From Chelatococcus sp. HY11 (GTDB taxonomy: Bacteria > Pseudomonadota > Alphaproteobacteria > Rhizobiales > Beijerinckiaceae), in assembly GCF_018398335.1 (NCBI RefSeq), contig NZ_JAHBRX010000001.1, positions 1,302,001 through 1,366,000 on the forward strand: a DNA stretch of 64,000 bases, read 5' to 3'. A model generated the notes under the pieces. That model was given only the letters and a program-made list of their open reading frames with translations. It was not told where the DNA came from and ran no database searches. Shown piece by piece: positions 54,062 through 62,861 of this stretch; the stretch's first letter is position 1, and each line of letters starts with the position of its first letter. The position numbers were made by a program, and so were the translations under genes.

Positions 54062-55585
54062 ATGGCGGATTGGAGTGATGGCTACGTCACGGAAGTCGGC
54101 TACACGCATGGCTTCTATCGGGAGCTTGTCCCGCTCAGCCTGCAACTCGCGGCATTGACCGCCGGCGTCAAGCCACCGTCCGGGCGGCTGCGCTATCTCG
54201 AACTCGGCTGCGGCCAGGGCATGTCGGCCAATATCATCGCCGCCGCCAATCCCGACGTCTCGGTCACCGCCATTGATTTCAACCCCGCCCATATCGCGGG
54301 TGCCTGCGACCTGGCGCGGCTCGCGCGCAGCGAGCGCATAGACCTGCGCGAGGCCAGCTTCGCGGATCTGGCGGCAGACCCCGATCTCGGCGATTTCGAC
54401 ATCATCGCGCTCCACGGAATCTACAGCTGGGTCTCGGCGGAGAACCGCGCTTACATTCGCGAGATCGCGCGCAAGCACCTCAAGACCGGCGGCCTGCTTT
54501 ACGTCTCCTACAATGCCCTGCCCGGCTGGGCAGCTGCGGCGCCCCTTCGCCGCCTTCTCATAGACACGGCGGCCCAGCAATCCGGCCCGTTGTTCGATCG
54601 GATTGAAGCGAGCCTTGCCTTCGCGAAGCGGCTGGAAACCGTCCAGGCCCGCTATTTCACCCAGTCCCCCACGGTCGGCAGCCGGCTCGAGGGGCTCGGC
54701 AAGCAACAGAGGGCCTATATCGCGCACGAATATCTCAATGCCGATTGGACGCCGTTCTACTGCACGGACGTGCGCCGTGACTTCGAGGGCGCCAAGTTGA
54801 GCTATGTCGGCCAGGTGCAGCTCTCCGATCAGGTCGATGTCATCAATTTCACCGAGCAGCAGCGGGCGCTTCTCGCCGAGATCAAGGACCCGGCTTTTCG
54901 CGACCTCGCCGGCGACATGATGTTGAATCGCCCGTTCCGCCGCGATCTCTTCGTGCGCGGTCGCCTGCCCCTGGAAGGCGCGCAGCTCTTCGAGGCCTGG
55001 GCCGGCCTGCGCTTCGTGCTGGCGACCGCCCCGCAGGCCGTTTCGCGTTCCATCACCACCCCGGTCGGCACGATCGGCTTGCAGCAGAAGATCTACGATC
55101 CGCTGGTCGACGCTCTCGCCGAACGTCCCAAGACCGTGCGGGAGCTCCTGAACACGCCGTCACTCTCCGCCATCGGCTGGCAACGGATACACCAGGCCTT
55201 GCTGATCCTCATCGGCCAAGGCGGGGTGAGCCCGGCGCTCCCGCTGGAAGGCGAGGAAGCCCGCGCTGTCGGCACTGCCCATTTCAACGATGCCGTCCTC
55301 AATGCCGCACGGCATAGCGGACAGTTGTCATATCTCGCCTCACCCGTCACAGGCGGCGCCGTCGCCGTCGACCGCATCAGCCAGCTCGCGCTGCTGGCCC
55401 GCCGCCAAAAAGCCGAAGACCTGGTCAGCTTCATCTGGTCGGTCTTCGCCGCGCAAGGCCAACGCCTCATGAAGGACGGCGCGCCCCTGCAGGATGAAGC
55501 CGCCAACCGCGCCGAAATCGAGGCCCGCTTGACGACCTTCCATGGGGAGCTATCGCCGACCCTAACACGTCTGCGTGTTGCTTGA
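54062..55585 (+). CDS. Methyltransferase with regulatory domain, PKMT-like
   Basis: The 507-aa protein has a class I methyltransferase domain: LELGCGQG at 47-53 binds SAM, AIDFNPAHI follows. A second domain from about residue 240 matches the methyltransferase regulatory domain (DWTPFYCTDVRRDFEGAKLSYVGQV, core FEGAKLSYVGQ). This architecture is that of rickettsial PKMT1/2, which methylate lysines of the surface protein OmpB (known). Next to sapC and the large surface protein it is a candidate modifier of the surface layer (inference). The ATG at 54062 opens after the sapC terminator, so it has its own promoter. Confidence 0.85.
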   Translation: MADWSDGYVTEVGYTHGFYRELVPLSLQLAALTAGVKPPSGRLRYLELGCGQGMSANIIAAANPDVSVTAIDFNPAHIAGACDLARLARSERIDLREASFADLAADPDLGDFDIIALHGIYSWVSAENRAYIREIARKHLKTGGLLYVSYNALPGWAAAAPLRRLLIDTAAQQSGPLFDRIEASLAFAKRLETVQARYFTQSPTVGSRLEGLGKQQRAYIAHEYLNADWTPFYCTDVRRDFEGAKLSYVGQVQLSDQVDVINFTEQQRALLAEIKDPAFRDLAGDMMLNRPFRRDLFVRGRLPLEGAQLFEAWAGLRFVLATAPQAVSRSITTPVGTIGLQQKIYDPLVDALAERPKTVRELLNTPSLSAIGWQRIHQALLILIGQGGVSPALPLEGEEARAVGTAHFNDAVLNAARHSGQLSYLASPVTGGAVAVDRISQLALLARRQKAEDLVSFIWSVFAAQGQRLMKDGAPLQDEAANRAEIEARLTTFHGELSPTLTRLRVA

Positions 55586-55775
55586 CAGCGACCGACCCAC
55601 CCCAACAACAAGCGTTCGGGTGAATGCGAGATACGGCCATTCAATATATCACAGATTTAATGCATCCACAGAATGCAGCATCTTTTGCACAATAACGATA
55701 TGACACTCCTAACGCATTCAATTAAAAGAAATTTATTAAAATCTATTGATATATTAATTTGATTTGAGGTTTTCT

Positions 55776-57707
55776 GTGAGCGATATTGCTGTGAATAGCG
55801 CGCCCGGTATCAACGGCGCCACAATCGCGACTGACACGGCTCAGGCGGCGGTGAAGGAATATGCGATCGAGGTGAAGCAGTGGCAGCTGTATGAACAGCT
55901 CAAGCTCACCATCGGCAGCCATGTATTCTCGGCATCCAGCGTTGTCGAAGGCTTTCGCCTCGACGCGCCCGGCGGCCCGCAGTGCAACGGCAAAGCCTCC
56001 CTCGACCATTTCATGGCCTTCAACAAGTCCGCCATCGAGAGCCTGACGGGCGGCACGGTCTTCGTGCGCTCCGCCAAAAGCGGATCCGGCAATTTCGAGA
56101 TCGTCATTCAGGCGAAGGACGGCTCCGATCTCAAGGGCGGCGCCATCTCAGCAGCCATGGACCGCGGCAAGACCCTGCATGGGCCGGCGCATTCCGATAA
56201 TCTTACCCAGGACAGCCTTGTCGCCGTGCGCGCCGACGACGTCCTGATGCCGGCGTCTGCTGATCGCGCCGAAGGCACGGCCCAGGCCACGATTGATGTC
56301 GGTGCCTGGAACGCGCGTGATACGCTGCACATTACGATCGGCGCGCACAGCTTCTCGGCCGGTGCGGCCGCGAATCCCGCCACGTCTCTCGAACAGTTCG
56401 TCGCGACAAACGGGCATGCCATTCACGCTCTCACTGGCGGCACTCTCGTCGTCGAAAACGGCGATCTCGTCATCAAGGGCACAAATGCGCTGAGGGGCGG
56501 CGCCATTTCCGCCTATATGGAAACAGGCGATCTCCTTTCCGCAACAAAGCCGTTCATCGCGTTGCGGGCCACGCAGGGCACGGGCGGCCCCGCAAGTGCC
56601 GCCTACGAGACGCCTGCCGTCGCCCCTACCTCCAGCGAATATCGCGTCACGATAGGCCCGTGGAAGGAGCACCAGCAGTTGCAGCTCACCATAGGTGAGC
56701 ACGTTTACTCGGCCTACGGCGTGTTCGGGATCGACACGGACCGTTCGCTCGCAAAATTCCTGGAAATCAACAAAGCGCCGATAGAGGTGCTGACAGGCGG
56801 CCAAGTCTCTGCCCAAGGGAATACTCTCGTCATCACCAGCGCCACAGGCCTGAAGGGCGGCCAGATTTCGGCGCATATGGACGAGTGGAACGGCACCCCG
56901 ATCAACATTACCAAGATCCCCTATCAGGCTTCCACATCTGGAAACGGCACCGACGGCAATGGCGGCACCGGTACGGGCGGCACTGACGGCAATAGCGGCA
57001 CAGGCACGGGCGACACCGACGGAAACGGCGGCACCGGCATAGGCGGCACCGACGGCAATGGCGGCACAGGCACGGGCGGCACCGACGGCAATAGTGGCAC
57101 AGGCACGGGCGACACCGACGGAAACGGCGGCACCGGCATAGGCGGCACCGACGGCAATGGCGGCACCGGCACGGGCGGCACCGACGGAAACGGCGGCACC
57201 GGCACGGGCGGCACCGACGGCAATGGCGGCACCGGCACGAGCGGCACCGACGGCAATGGCGGCGCAGGCACGGGCGGCACCGACGGCACGGAAATCGATG
57301 GCAATGGCGGAGGCATCGTCGCCGTCGAGACGATGAAATACGTCGTCCATGGCGGCGGTTTCAACGCGGACGGTGAGGTCCAAGGAACAATCGAGGGACT
57401 GAACCTCGGCACCCAGAACGCCAAAGGCCGGATGGATACGATCGACTTCGCCTTCGACATCGATCTCGTCGCCAATACCTCGCGGGTCCAGGCCATTGCG
57501 GGCGCCAGCCTTAAGGAGGCCGTTGACCGCCTGTTCAAGGCCGGTGGCGAGCTGGACGGCAGCCATCACACCGCTGGCTTGTTCGGCTACGGCAAGGATG
57601 TGTACCTCGTTGCCGCCAATGAGGTCGGTGCGGCATTTGGTGCCGACGACGTGATCATCAAGGTCACGGGCTACACCGGGGTCATCGATCAGTCGGACTT
57701 CGCCTGA
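55776..57707 (+). CDS. Three-repeat surface protein with Gly-rich linker, probable type I secretion substrate
   Basis: The 643-aa product starts at a GTG with TTGAGG upstream. It has three repeats of about 120 residues, each with a QLKLTIGSHVFSA-like strand, LTGG and GGAISA. A 110-residue Gly/Thr/Asp linker of ten 11-residue units (GNGGTGTGGTD) follows. The C-terminal 130 residues contain VVHGGGFN and end in DVIIKVTGYTGVIDQSDFA, resembling the secretion end of type I substrates of the bluetail/RsaA style. No signal peptide or cysteine-rich part. It is upstream of the ABC/HlyD genes and is likely their substrate. Confidence 0.75.
   Translation: MSDIAVNSAPGINGATIATDTAQAAVKEYAIEVKQWQLYEQLKLTIGSHVFSASSVVEGFRLDAPGGPQCNGKASLDHFMAFNKSAIESLTGGTVFVRSAKSGSGNFEIVIQAKDGSDLKGGAISAAMDRGKTLHGPAHSDNLTQDSLVAVRADDVLMPASADRAEGTAQATIDVGAWNARDTLHITIGAHSFSAGAAANPATSLEQFVATNGHAIHALTGGTLVVENGDLVIKGTNALRGGAISAYMETGDLLSATKPFIALRATQGTGGPASAAYETPAVAPTSSEYRVTIGPWKEHQQLQLTIGEHVYSAYGVFGIDTDRSLAKFLEINKAPIEVLTGGQVSAQGNTLVITSATGLKGGQISAHMDEWNGTPINITKIPYQASTSGNGTDGNGGTGTGGTDGNSGTGTGDTDGNGGTGIGGTDGNGGTGTGGTDGNSGTGTGDTDGNGGTGIGGTDGNGGTGTGGTDGNGGTGTGGTDGNGGTGTSGTDGNGGAGTGGTDGTEIDGNGGGIVAVETMKYVVHGGGFNADGEVQGTIEGLNLGTQNAKGRMDTIDFAFDIDLVANTSRVQAIAGASLKEAVDRLFKAGGELDGSHHTAGLFGYGKDVYLVAANEVGAAFGADDVIIKVTGYTGVIDQSDFA
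56955..57284 (+). repeat. 33-bp minisatellite, ten copies, in the surface-protein gene
   Basis: Units such as GGCAATGGCGGCACCGG-CACGGGCGGCACCGAC (hyphen added) recur ten times in frame. Copies 2-4 and 5-7 are nearly the same three-unit block, showing a 99-bp higher-order duplication. It encodes the Gly-rich linker and could vary in length. Confidence 0.95.
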
Positions 57708-57759
57708 CGTCAGACGCTGGGGCTGGCCTGGGGTTTTTCTGATCGTGAGCGCATCCAGG

Positions 57760-57787
57760 AAGGCGGCGGAGAATGCTCCGCCGCCTT
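57760..57787 (+). terminator. Perfect 12-bp hairpin after the three-repeat protein gene
   Basis: AAGGCGGCGGAG, loop AATG, CTCCGCCGCCTT lies 53 bases past the stop. It lacks a T-run and may reduce rather than end transcription into the ABC gene. Confidence 0.65.
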
Positions 57788-57908
57788 CACGCACTGCCTC
57801 ACATCAGCGGGGCCTGTTGTGGTAATTGCCTCCATAAGTTGGATTGGTACGATATACAGTTCTTATGAAACCCCGTATGATGTTCAGACGGGATTGGAGC
57901 GTAGATTG

Positions 57909-59717
57909 ATGTCACAGGCGGGGATGATGGTTGGGGGGAAGAAGGCGCCGACGGCCTTGAACGCGGCGATCCGCGCGACGCGTCCGGCCTTTGTGACGGC
58001 GATCATTTTTTCGTTTTTCATCAATCTTCTGGGACTGACGGGTTCGTTGTACATGATGCAGGTCTATGACCGCGTCCTGTCGAGCCGGAACCTGACGACG
58101 CTAGTTGTTCTGACGATCCTGATCGCGATTTTGTATCTTGTCTCGGCGTCGCTGGAGAGCCTGCGGACGCGGCTTCTGGTGCGGGCCGGGGTGCGGTTTG
58201 ACGAGGAGGTGAACGCGGATGCGTTCAACGCGGTGCAGCGCGCCTCGCTGCGCCAGCCCGGGCCTGGCCATGTCCAGGCCCTGCGCGACGTCGACAGCAT
58301 CCGGGAGTTTTTCACGGGCCAGGGGCTGATCACCTTCTGCGACGTGCCGTGGGTGCCGATCTACATCATCGCGGCGACGCTGCTGCATCCCTGGTACGGG
58401 GTCCTGGCGATCATCACGGCCCTGATCTCGGCGGCGCTGGCCTTCGCCAACGACCGGGCGACACGGCCGGTGCTGGACCAGGCGACGAAGGCCAACATCA
58501 CGGCGCAGAACCAGGCGCTGACCACCTTCCGCAACGCGGAGGTGCTGCAGGCGATGGGGATGGTGGGGCGGCTGCGCGAGAAGTGGGTGAAGCACCACTA
58601 CGACGCGCTCGGCCACCAGGCGCAGGCCTCGGACCGCGCCGGCGGGCTGATGGCCGGCATCAAGTTCAACCGCGCCTTCATGCAGAGCCTGATCCTGGGG
58701 GTCGGGGCCTATCTGGCGATCAAGCGGGAGATCTCGCCGGGCATGATGATCGCGGCGTCGATCATCGTGGGGCGCTGCGTGCAGCCGATCGAGATGGCGA
58801 TCAGCAACTGGAAGTCGCTGATCAACATGCGCTCGGCCTATGAGCGCGTGCAGGGCCTTTTGCGGGCGCTGCCGGCGCCGGGGGCGCGCATGCGCCTGCC
58901 CGACCCGAAGGGCGACATCTCGGTCGAAAACCTGATCGTGCGGGTGCCGACGCGGGACATGCCGGTGCTGAAGGGCATCTCCTTCGCGGTCAATGCCGGC
59001 ACGGTGCTGGGTGTGATCGGGCCGAGCGCTGCGGGCAAGTCGAGCCTGGCGCGAGCGCTTGTCGGGGTGTGGCCGGCGGCGGCGGGCTGCGTGCGGCTCG
59101 ACGGGTCGGACCTGAGCCATTGGGATCCCGAACAGCTCGGGCGTTTCCTCGGCTATCTGCCACAGGACGTCGAGCTGTTTTCCGGCTCGATCGCCGAGAA
59201 CATCGCGCGCTTCGGCGACATGGACGAGGCGGGGATCGTGGGGGCGGCGCAGCTGGCGGGCGTGCATGAGATGATCCAGCGGCTGCCGGACGGCTACAAC
59301 ACGCAGATCGGCGAAGGCGGGCAGGCGCTGTCGGGCGGCCAGCGCCAGCGGGTCGGCCTGGCGCGGGCGCTTTACGGGTCGCCGCCGATCCTGGTGCTGG
59401 ACGAGCCGAACGCGAGCCTGGACGCGGCCGGCGAACAGGCGCTGATGACGGCGATCCGCCAGCTGAAGGCGGCCGGACGCACGGTCATCCTGATCAGCCA
59501 CAAGACCAATTCACTGGCCTTGTGCGATTCCATCCTGGTGCTGGCGGAAGGTGGCGTGCAGGCCTTCGGGCCGCGCGACGAGGTGCTGGCCAAGGTGCTC
59601 GGGCCGCGCATCGTCGGGCCGCAGGGCGCTGGCCAGGGGGCGGGATCGGTGACGGCGGGATCGGTGACGGCCACCCCGGGCCAGCCCGGCATCGCCGCGG
59701 CGGCCGCGCCAGGTTGA
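57909..59717 (+). CDS. Type I secretion ABC permease/ATPase, PrtD/RsaD family
   Basis: The 602-aa fused protein has an N-terminal membrane domain with about six helices (SFFINLLGLTGSLYMMQVYDRVLSSRN, core LYMMQVYDRVL) and a C-terminal ATPase. Walker A is GPSAAGKSS at 371-379, signature LSGGQRQR near 474, Walker B ILVLDEPNASLD, and H-loop ISHK. It lacks the peptidase-like N-domain of HlyB, as in PrtD/RsaD. It powers export of unfolded proteins across both membranes with the HlyD-family partner. An Ala/Gly/Pro tail ends the protein. The ATG at 57909 has GGAG 11 bases upstream. Confidence 0.93.
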   Translation: MSQAGMMVGGKKAPTALNAAIRATRPAFVTAIIFSFFINLLGLTGSLYMMQVYDRVLSSRNLTTLVVLTILIAILYLVSASLESLRTRLLVRAGVRFDEEVNADAFNAVQRASLRQPGPGHVQALRDVDSIREFFTGQGLITFCDVPWVPIYIIAATLLHPWYGVLAIITALISAALAFANDRATRPVLDQATKANITAQNQALTTFRNAEVLQAMGMVGRLREKWVKHHYDALGHQAQASDRAGGLMAGIKFNRAFMQSLILGVGAYLAIKREISPGMMIAASIIVGRCVQPIEMAISNWKSLINMRSAYERVQGLLRALPAPGARMRLPDPKGDISVENLIVRVPTRDMPVLKGISFAVNAGTVLGVIGPSAAGKSSLARALVGVWPAAAGCVRLDGSDLSHWDPEQLGRFLGYLPQDVELFSGSIAENIARFGDMDEAGIVGAAQLAGVHEMIQRLPDGYNTQIGEGGQALSGGQRQRVGLARALYGSPPILVLDEPNASLDAAGEQALMTAIRQLKAAGRTVILISHKTNSLALCDSILVLAEGGVQAFGPRDEVLAKVLGPRIVGPQGAGQGAGSVTAGSVTATPGQPGIAAAAAPG

Positions 59718-59983
59718 GCCAAGGCCTGCTGAGCCAAGGCCTGGCCAAGGTCTGCTGAGACGACAGAGCGGCGATACCGCGCCGAGGCCGAAAGCCGGCC
59801 GCGGATGCCCGCGACTAACATCGATGTGATCGGCGCCGGCGGGCTTCCTCTGGCAAGCGGCGGCGCCGGTGTCTATGTGATCGCTGTCCCGGCCGCCATC
59901 GTGGTCCGTACAGCTGTGGTTCCTGTGGTTTCTCCGGCGCTGTCTGCCGGCCGGAGCCTGTGTGTGACGCTGGAGCGTGGTTG

Positions 59984-62050
59984 ATGTCCGAGCAGAAGAT
60001 CCCCCCGGTGAATGCCCAGCCGGTCAATGCCCAGACGGGGCAGGCTCAGAATCAGCCCAGCGCAGGTCAACCCGCCGCAGGTCAACCTTCGCGGCCCCTG
60101 GCGGCGCCCGCCCCCGGCGGCGTCCCGGCCGGCGCCGACAGCGAGGGCGCCCGCTTTCCACGGCCGCTGACCTTCGGCAAGCCCATTCCGCCAAACCAGC
60201 CTGCTCCTGCAAACCAGCCTGCTTTTGCAAACCAGCCCGCTTTTTCAAGCCAGCCCGCGACAGGCCAGTCCGCCATGAGCCAGCCCGGCATGAGCCAGCC
60301 CGGCATGAACCAGCCCGGCATGAGCCGGCCGGCCCCTCCCCTGGCGGCCGGCACGGCGCAACCCGCCGCCAGCCTGGCGGCAGCCGCCGCGTCGGAAGGG
60401 GGGCTGGCCAGGGGTCCGGAGACAACGGGTTCCGAGACAAATGGCCCCGGCGCCAGCGGCCCGGTGCCCTTCGCCGCCATCACGCCGGTGAAGGTGCCGG
60501 CGCATGAGGCCATCCAAGGTAATCCTGGCCAAGGTAATCCTGGGCAAGGCAATTTTGGGCAAGGCAATTTTGGGCAAGGCAACCCCGGGCACGGCGGCGC
60601 CGGCGCGCTCGCCAACGCCCAGCCGGACAAGGCCGGGCGCAAGCTGCCCTTTCTCGAAAAGGCCATCGATGCCGCCCTCAGCCTGGGCAAGAGCAAGCGC
60701 GGCACCACGAACGGCGACGGCGCTCCGGGCAACGACGGCACCGGTTCCCCGGGCAAGCCCGACAGTGACTTCCGCCGCATCGCCCTGACCGGCTATGCCA
60801 TCATCGTCTTCACCTTCGGCATCATGGGCGGCTGGGCGGCGCTCGCCAATATCGACGCCGGCGTCGTGGCGCCGGGCCTCATCTCCGTGGAGAGCAAGCG
60901 CCAGGTCGTGCAGCACCTGGAAGGCGGCATCATCAAGGAGATCAAGGTCCGCGAAGGCCAGAAGGTCGAGGTCGGCGATCTCCTGTTCCGCCTCGAGGAC
61001 ACCACCGCGCTCGCCAACCGCGACGCCGTCCGCAACCAGGTCTATGCGGCCCTGGCGCTCGAGGCCCGCCTCGTCGCCGAGCGCGACGACGCCCCGAGGA
61101 TCACCTTCCCCGCCCTCCTCGTCGATCATCCCGACGACCCGGTGGTCAAGCGCGTCATCGGCGACGAGACCGCCCAGTTCAACGACCGCCGCGCCTCCAT
61201 CACCGGCCAGATCAACATCATCAACGGCCGCGTCGACCAGCTCAAGGCCGAGATCGACGGTCTCGACCGCGAGCGCAAGTCCGCCGAGCAGCAGCTCTAC
61301 TTCATCAACGACGAGCTCGTCGGCATCCGCGACCTCGCCCTCAAGGGCCTCGTCCCGAAGTCCCGCCAGTCGGCGCTGGAGCGCGAGAAGGCCCGCCTCG
61401 ACGGCGTCGTCGGCCGCAATCTCGCCGATGCCGCCAAGGCCCAGAACAATATCGGCGAGATGAACCTGCAGGCGACCCAGACCCGCCAGAAATTCATCGA
61501 GGAGGTCGGCGCCCAGCTCCTCGACATCCGCCAGAAGCTCGGCGACATGCGCGAGAAGCTCAATGTCACCGAGGACGTCCTGCGCCGCACCGAAATCCGC
61601 GCGCCGCGCGGCGGCGAGGCCCAGAACATCAATCAGCGCGTCTTCACCGTCGGCGCCGTCGTGCGCCCCGGCGACACCCTCGTCGAGATCGTCCCCCAGG
61701 ACGACGAGCTCGTCATCGAGGCCCGCGTCCAGGTCACCGACATCGACAACCTCAGGACCGAGACCTCGACGGAAGTCCGCTTCCCCGCCTTCCACTCGCG
61801 CACCACGCCGCTCATCCTCGGCACCCTGCGCAACGTCTCCCGCGACCGCCTCGTCGACGAGCAGACCCGCGAGCCCTACTACCTCGCCCTCATCTCCGTC
61901 GCCGACACCGATGTCCCCGCCGAGCTCAAGGGACGCCTCAGACCCGGAATGCCCGCCGAAATCATCTTCAACACCGGCGAAAGAACCGTCATGAGCTACC
62001 TCATGAGACCCCTCACAGACGCCATGACCGGCGCCTTCAGGGAACACTGA
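59984..62050 (+). CDS. HlyD-family type I secretion adaptor with long N-terminal extension
   Basis: The 688-aa membrane-fusion protein has a single N-terminal-type helix at about residues 266-288 (GYAIIVFTFGIMGGWAAL), then the PrtE/HlyD barrel, coiled-coil and barrel (QHLEGGIIKEI, IRAPRGGEAQN, VSRDRLVDEQTREPYYLA). The 260 residues before the helix are Pro/Gln/Gly-rich with tandem repeats (PANQPAF, QPGMS, GNPGQ). Usual family members have only a short tail there. It bridges the ABC protein to a TolC-like channel, which is not in the window. The ATG at 59984 has GGAG upstream, similar to that of the ABC gene. Confidence 0.92.
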   Translation: MSEQKIPPVNAQPVNAQTGQAQNQPSAGQPAAGQPSRPLAAPAPGGVPAGADSEGARFPRPLTFGKPIPPNQPAPANQPAFANQPAFSSQPATGQSAMSQPGMSQPGMNQPGMSRPAPPLAAGTAQPAASLAAAAASEGGLARGPETTGSETNGPGASGPVPFAAITPVKVPAHEAIQGNPGQGNPGQGNFGQGNFGQGNPGHGGAGALANAQPDKAGRKLPFLEKAIDAALSLGKSKRGTTNGDGAPGNDGTGSPGKPDSDFRRIALTGYAIIVFTFGIMGGWAALANIDAGVVAPGLISVESKRQVVQHLEGGIIKEIKVREGQKVEVGDLLFRLEDTTALANRDAVRNQVYAALALEARLVAERDDAPRITFPALLVDHPDDPVVKRVIGDETAQFNDRRASITGQINIINGRVDQLKAEIDGLDRERKSAEQQLYFINDELVGIRDLALKGLVPKSRQSALEREKARLDGVVGRNLADAAKAQNNIGEMNLQATQTRQKFIEEVGAQLLDIRQKLGDMREKLNVTEDVLRRTEIRAPRGGEAQNINQRVFTVGAVVRPGDTLVEIVPQDDELVIEARVQVTDIDNLRTETSTEVRFPAFHSRTTPLILGTLRNVSRDRLVDEQTREPYYLALISVADTDVPAELKGRLRPGMPAEIIFNTGERTVMSYLMRPLTDAMTGAFREH
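60190..60590 (+). repeat. Short tandem repeats in the adaptor's extension
   Basis: Three families are visible: an 18-base unit encoding PANQPA-type hexapeptides (about 60193-60255), a 15-base unit CAGCCCGGCATGAGC (about 60283-60325), and a 15-base unit encoding GNPGQ/GNFGQ (about 60521-60590). Confidence 0.85.
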
Positions 62051-62270
62051 CCGCAGCCAGGAAGATGGCGCGGAACGGTTGATCCGGCGCCGCGACGTCC
62101 TCCCAAACGATCGACCACAAGACGACAGCCCCTGCCCGCGCGGCGAGGCCGCCCTCGGGTGCGTCTTGCTCTTTCCGTCATCACCTTCTCATACTATAGC
62201 TTATGCTAGACGTCTGGGTTGCACAGCAAAAGCAATCCTGACGGTCTAGTGCTGAGACGTGGGAGGAACG

Positions 62271-62828
62271 ATGCACGGGTTATACTCTATTGGCGGCCGA
62301 GCCTTCATGGCGGCTCACCCGGACGAGCCTTCCCAACCGTTGCCCCCCCAGAACTTGCGGCGCTCTCGCGCAACTACCGTCGCCGCCCTTGTCCTGGCTG
62401 CCCTGACGCTGGCCGGATGCGCCATGATGCCGGAAGAGCGGCAGAGTTTCAGCCAGGCAGCGCCCGCCGGACTGGTAATCACCCGCGATCAACTCGTCGG
62501 GCGCTGGGGCATCGCCTCGTTCCACGAGGAGAAAGACCGCAAGCGCACGGAAGCCCAGGCACGCGCGCAATGCAGCCAGCCCTATGTCATCACCAAGGGC
62601 CCGACCAACGGCGTGATGATGCATGTCGCCGATGACGCGCAGCTCTATGAGCTGGCCCTCAAGCGCAGCGCCGACGGCAGGACCTACATCGGCTTCGAGG
62701 CTCCGGCCGGCCATCCGCAGGACCGCGAGGTCCTTTCCTACAACGGCGAATTTCTCGTGATGCGATTCGTCGATCCTGACGCGAATCGCCGGTATGGCAC
62801 GTTCATTTTCGCGCGCTGCGGCAACTGA
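62271..62828 (+). CDS. Lipoprotein of unknown function
   Basis: The 185-aa product has a basic N-region and a lipobox LTLAGC near residue 48, so it should be lipid-anchored. The mature part has a LVGRWGIASF strand and many beta segments (TYIGFEAPAGHP), ending with FIFARCGN. The ATG at 62271 has GGGAGG five bases upstream; a later ATG at 62307 would give a shorter signal. It is 33 bases before the L,D-transpeptidase start and may be co-transcribed. Family not recognised. Confidence 0.75.
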   Translation: MHGLYSIGGRAFMAAHPDEPSQPLPPQNLRRSRATTVAALVLAALTLAGCAMMPEERQSFSQAAPAGLVITRDQLVGRWGIASFHEEKDRKRTEAQARAQCSQPYVITKGPTNGVMMHVADDAQLYELALKRSADGRTYIGFEAPAGHPQDREVLSYNGEFLVMRFVDPDANRRYGTFIFARCGN

Positions 62829-62861
62829 GTGCGCTCGCAGCAGGTAAAAGTGGAGTACGGA

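Noticed and set aside
56955-57284. Regularly spaced repeats considered as a CRISPR array
   Set aside because: Units abut with no unique spacers, keep the reading frame and encode a Gly-rich linker.
56148-57794. 548-codon open frame opposite the three-repeat protein
   Set aside because: The Ala/Gly-rich repeats are the complement of the minisatellite; no independent support.
60245-62047. 600-codon open frame opposite the HlyD-family adaptor
   Set aside because: No ribosome site or family features; the adaptor on the plus strand explains the coding signal.
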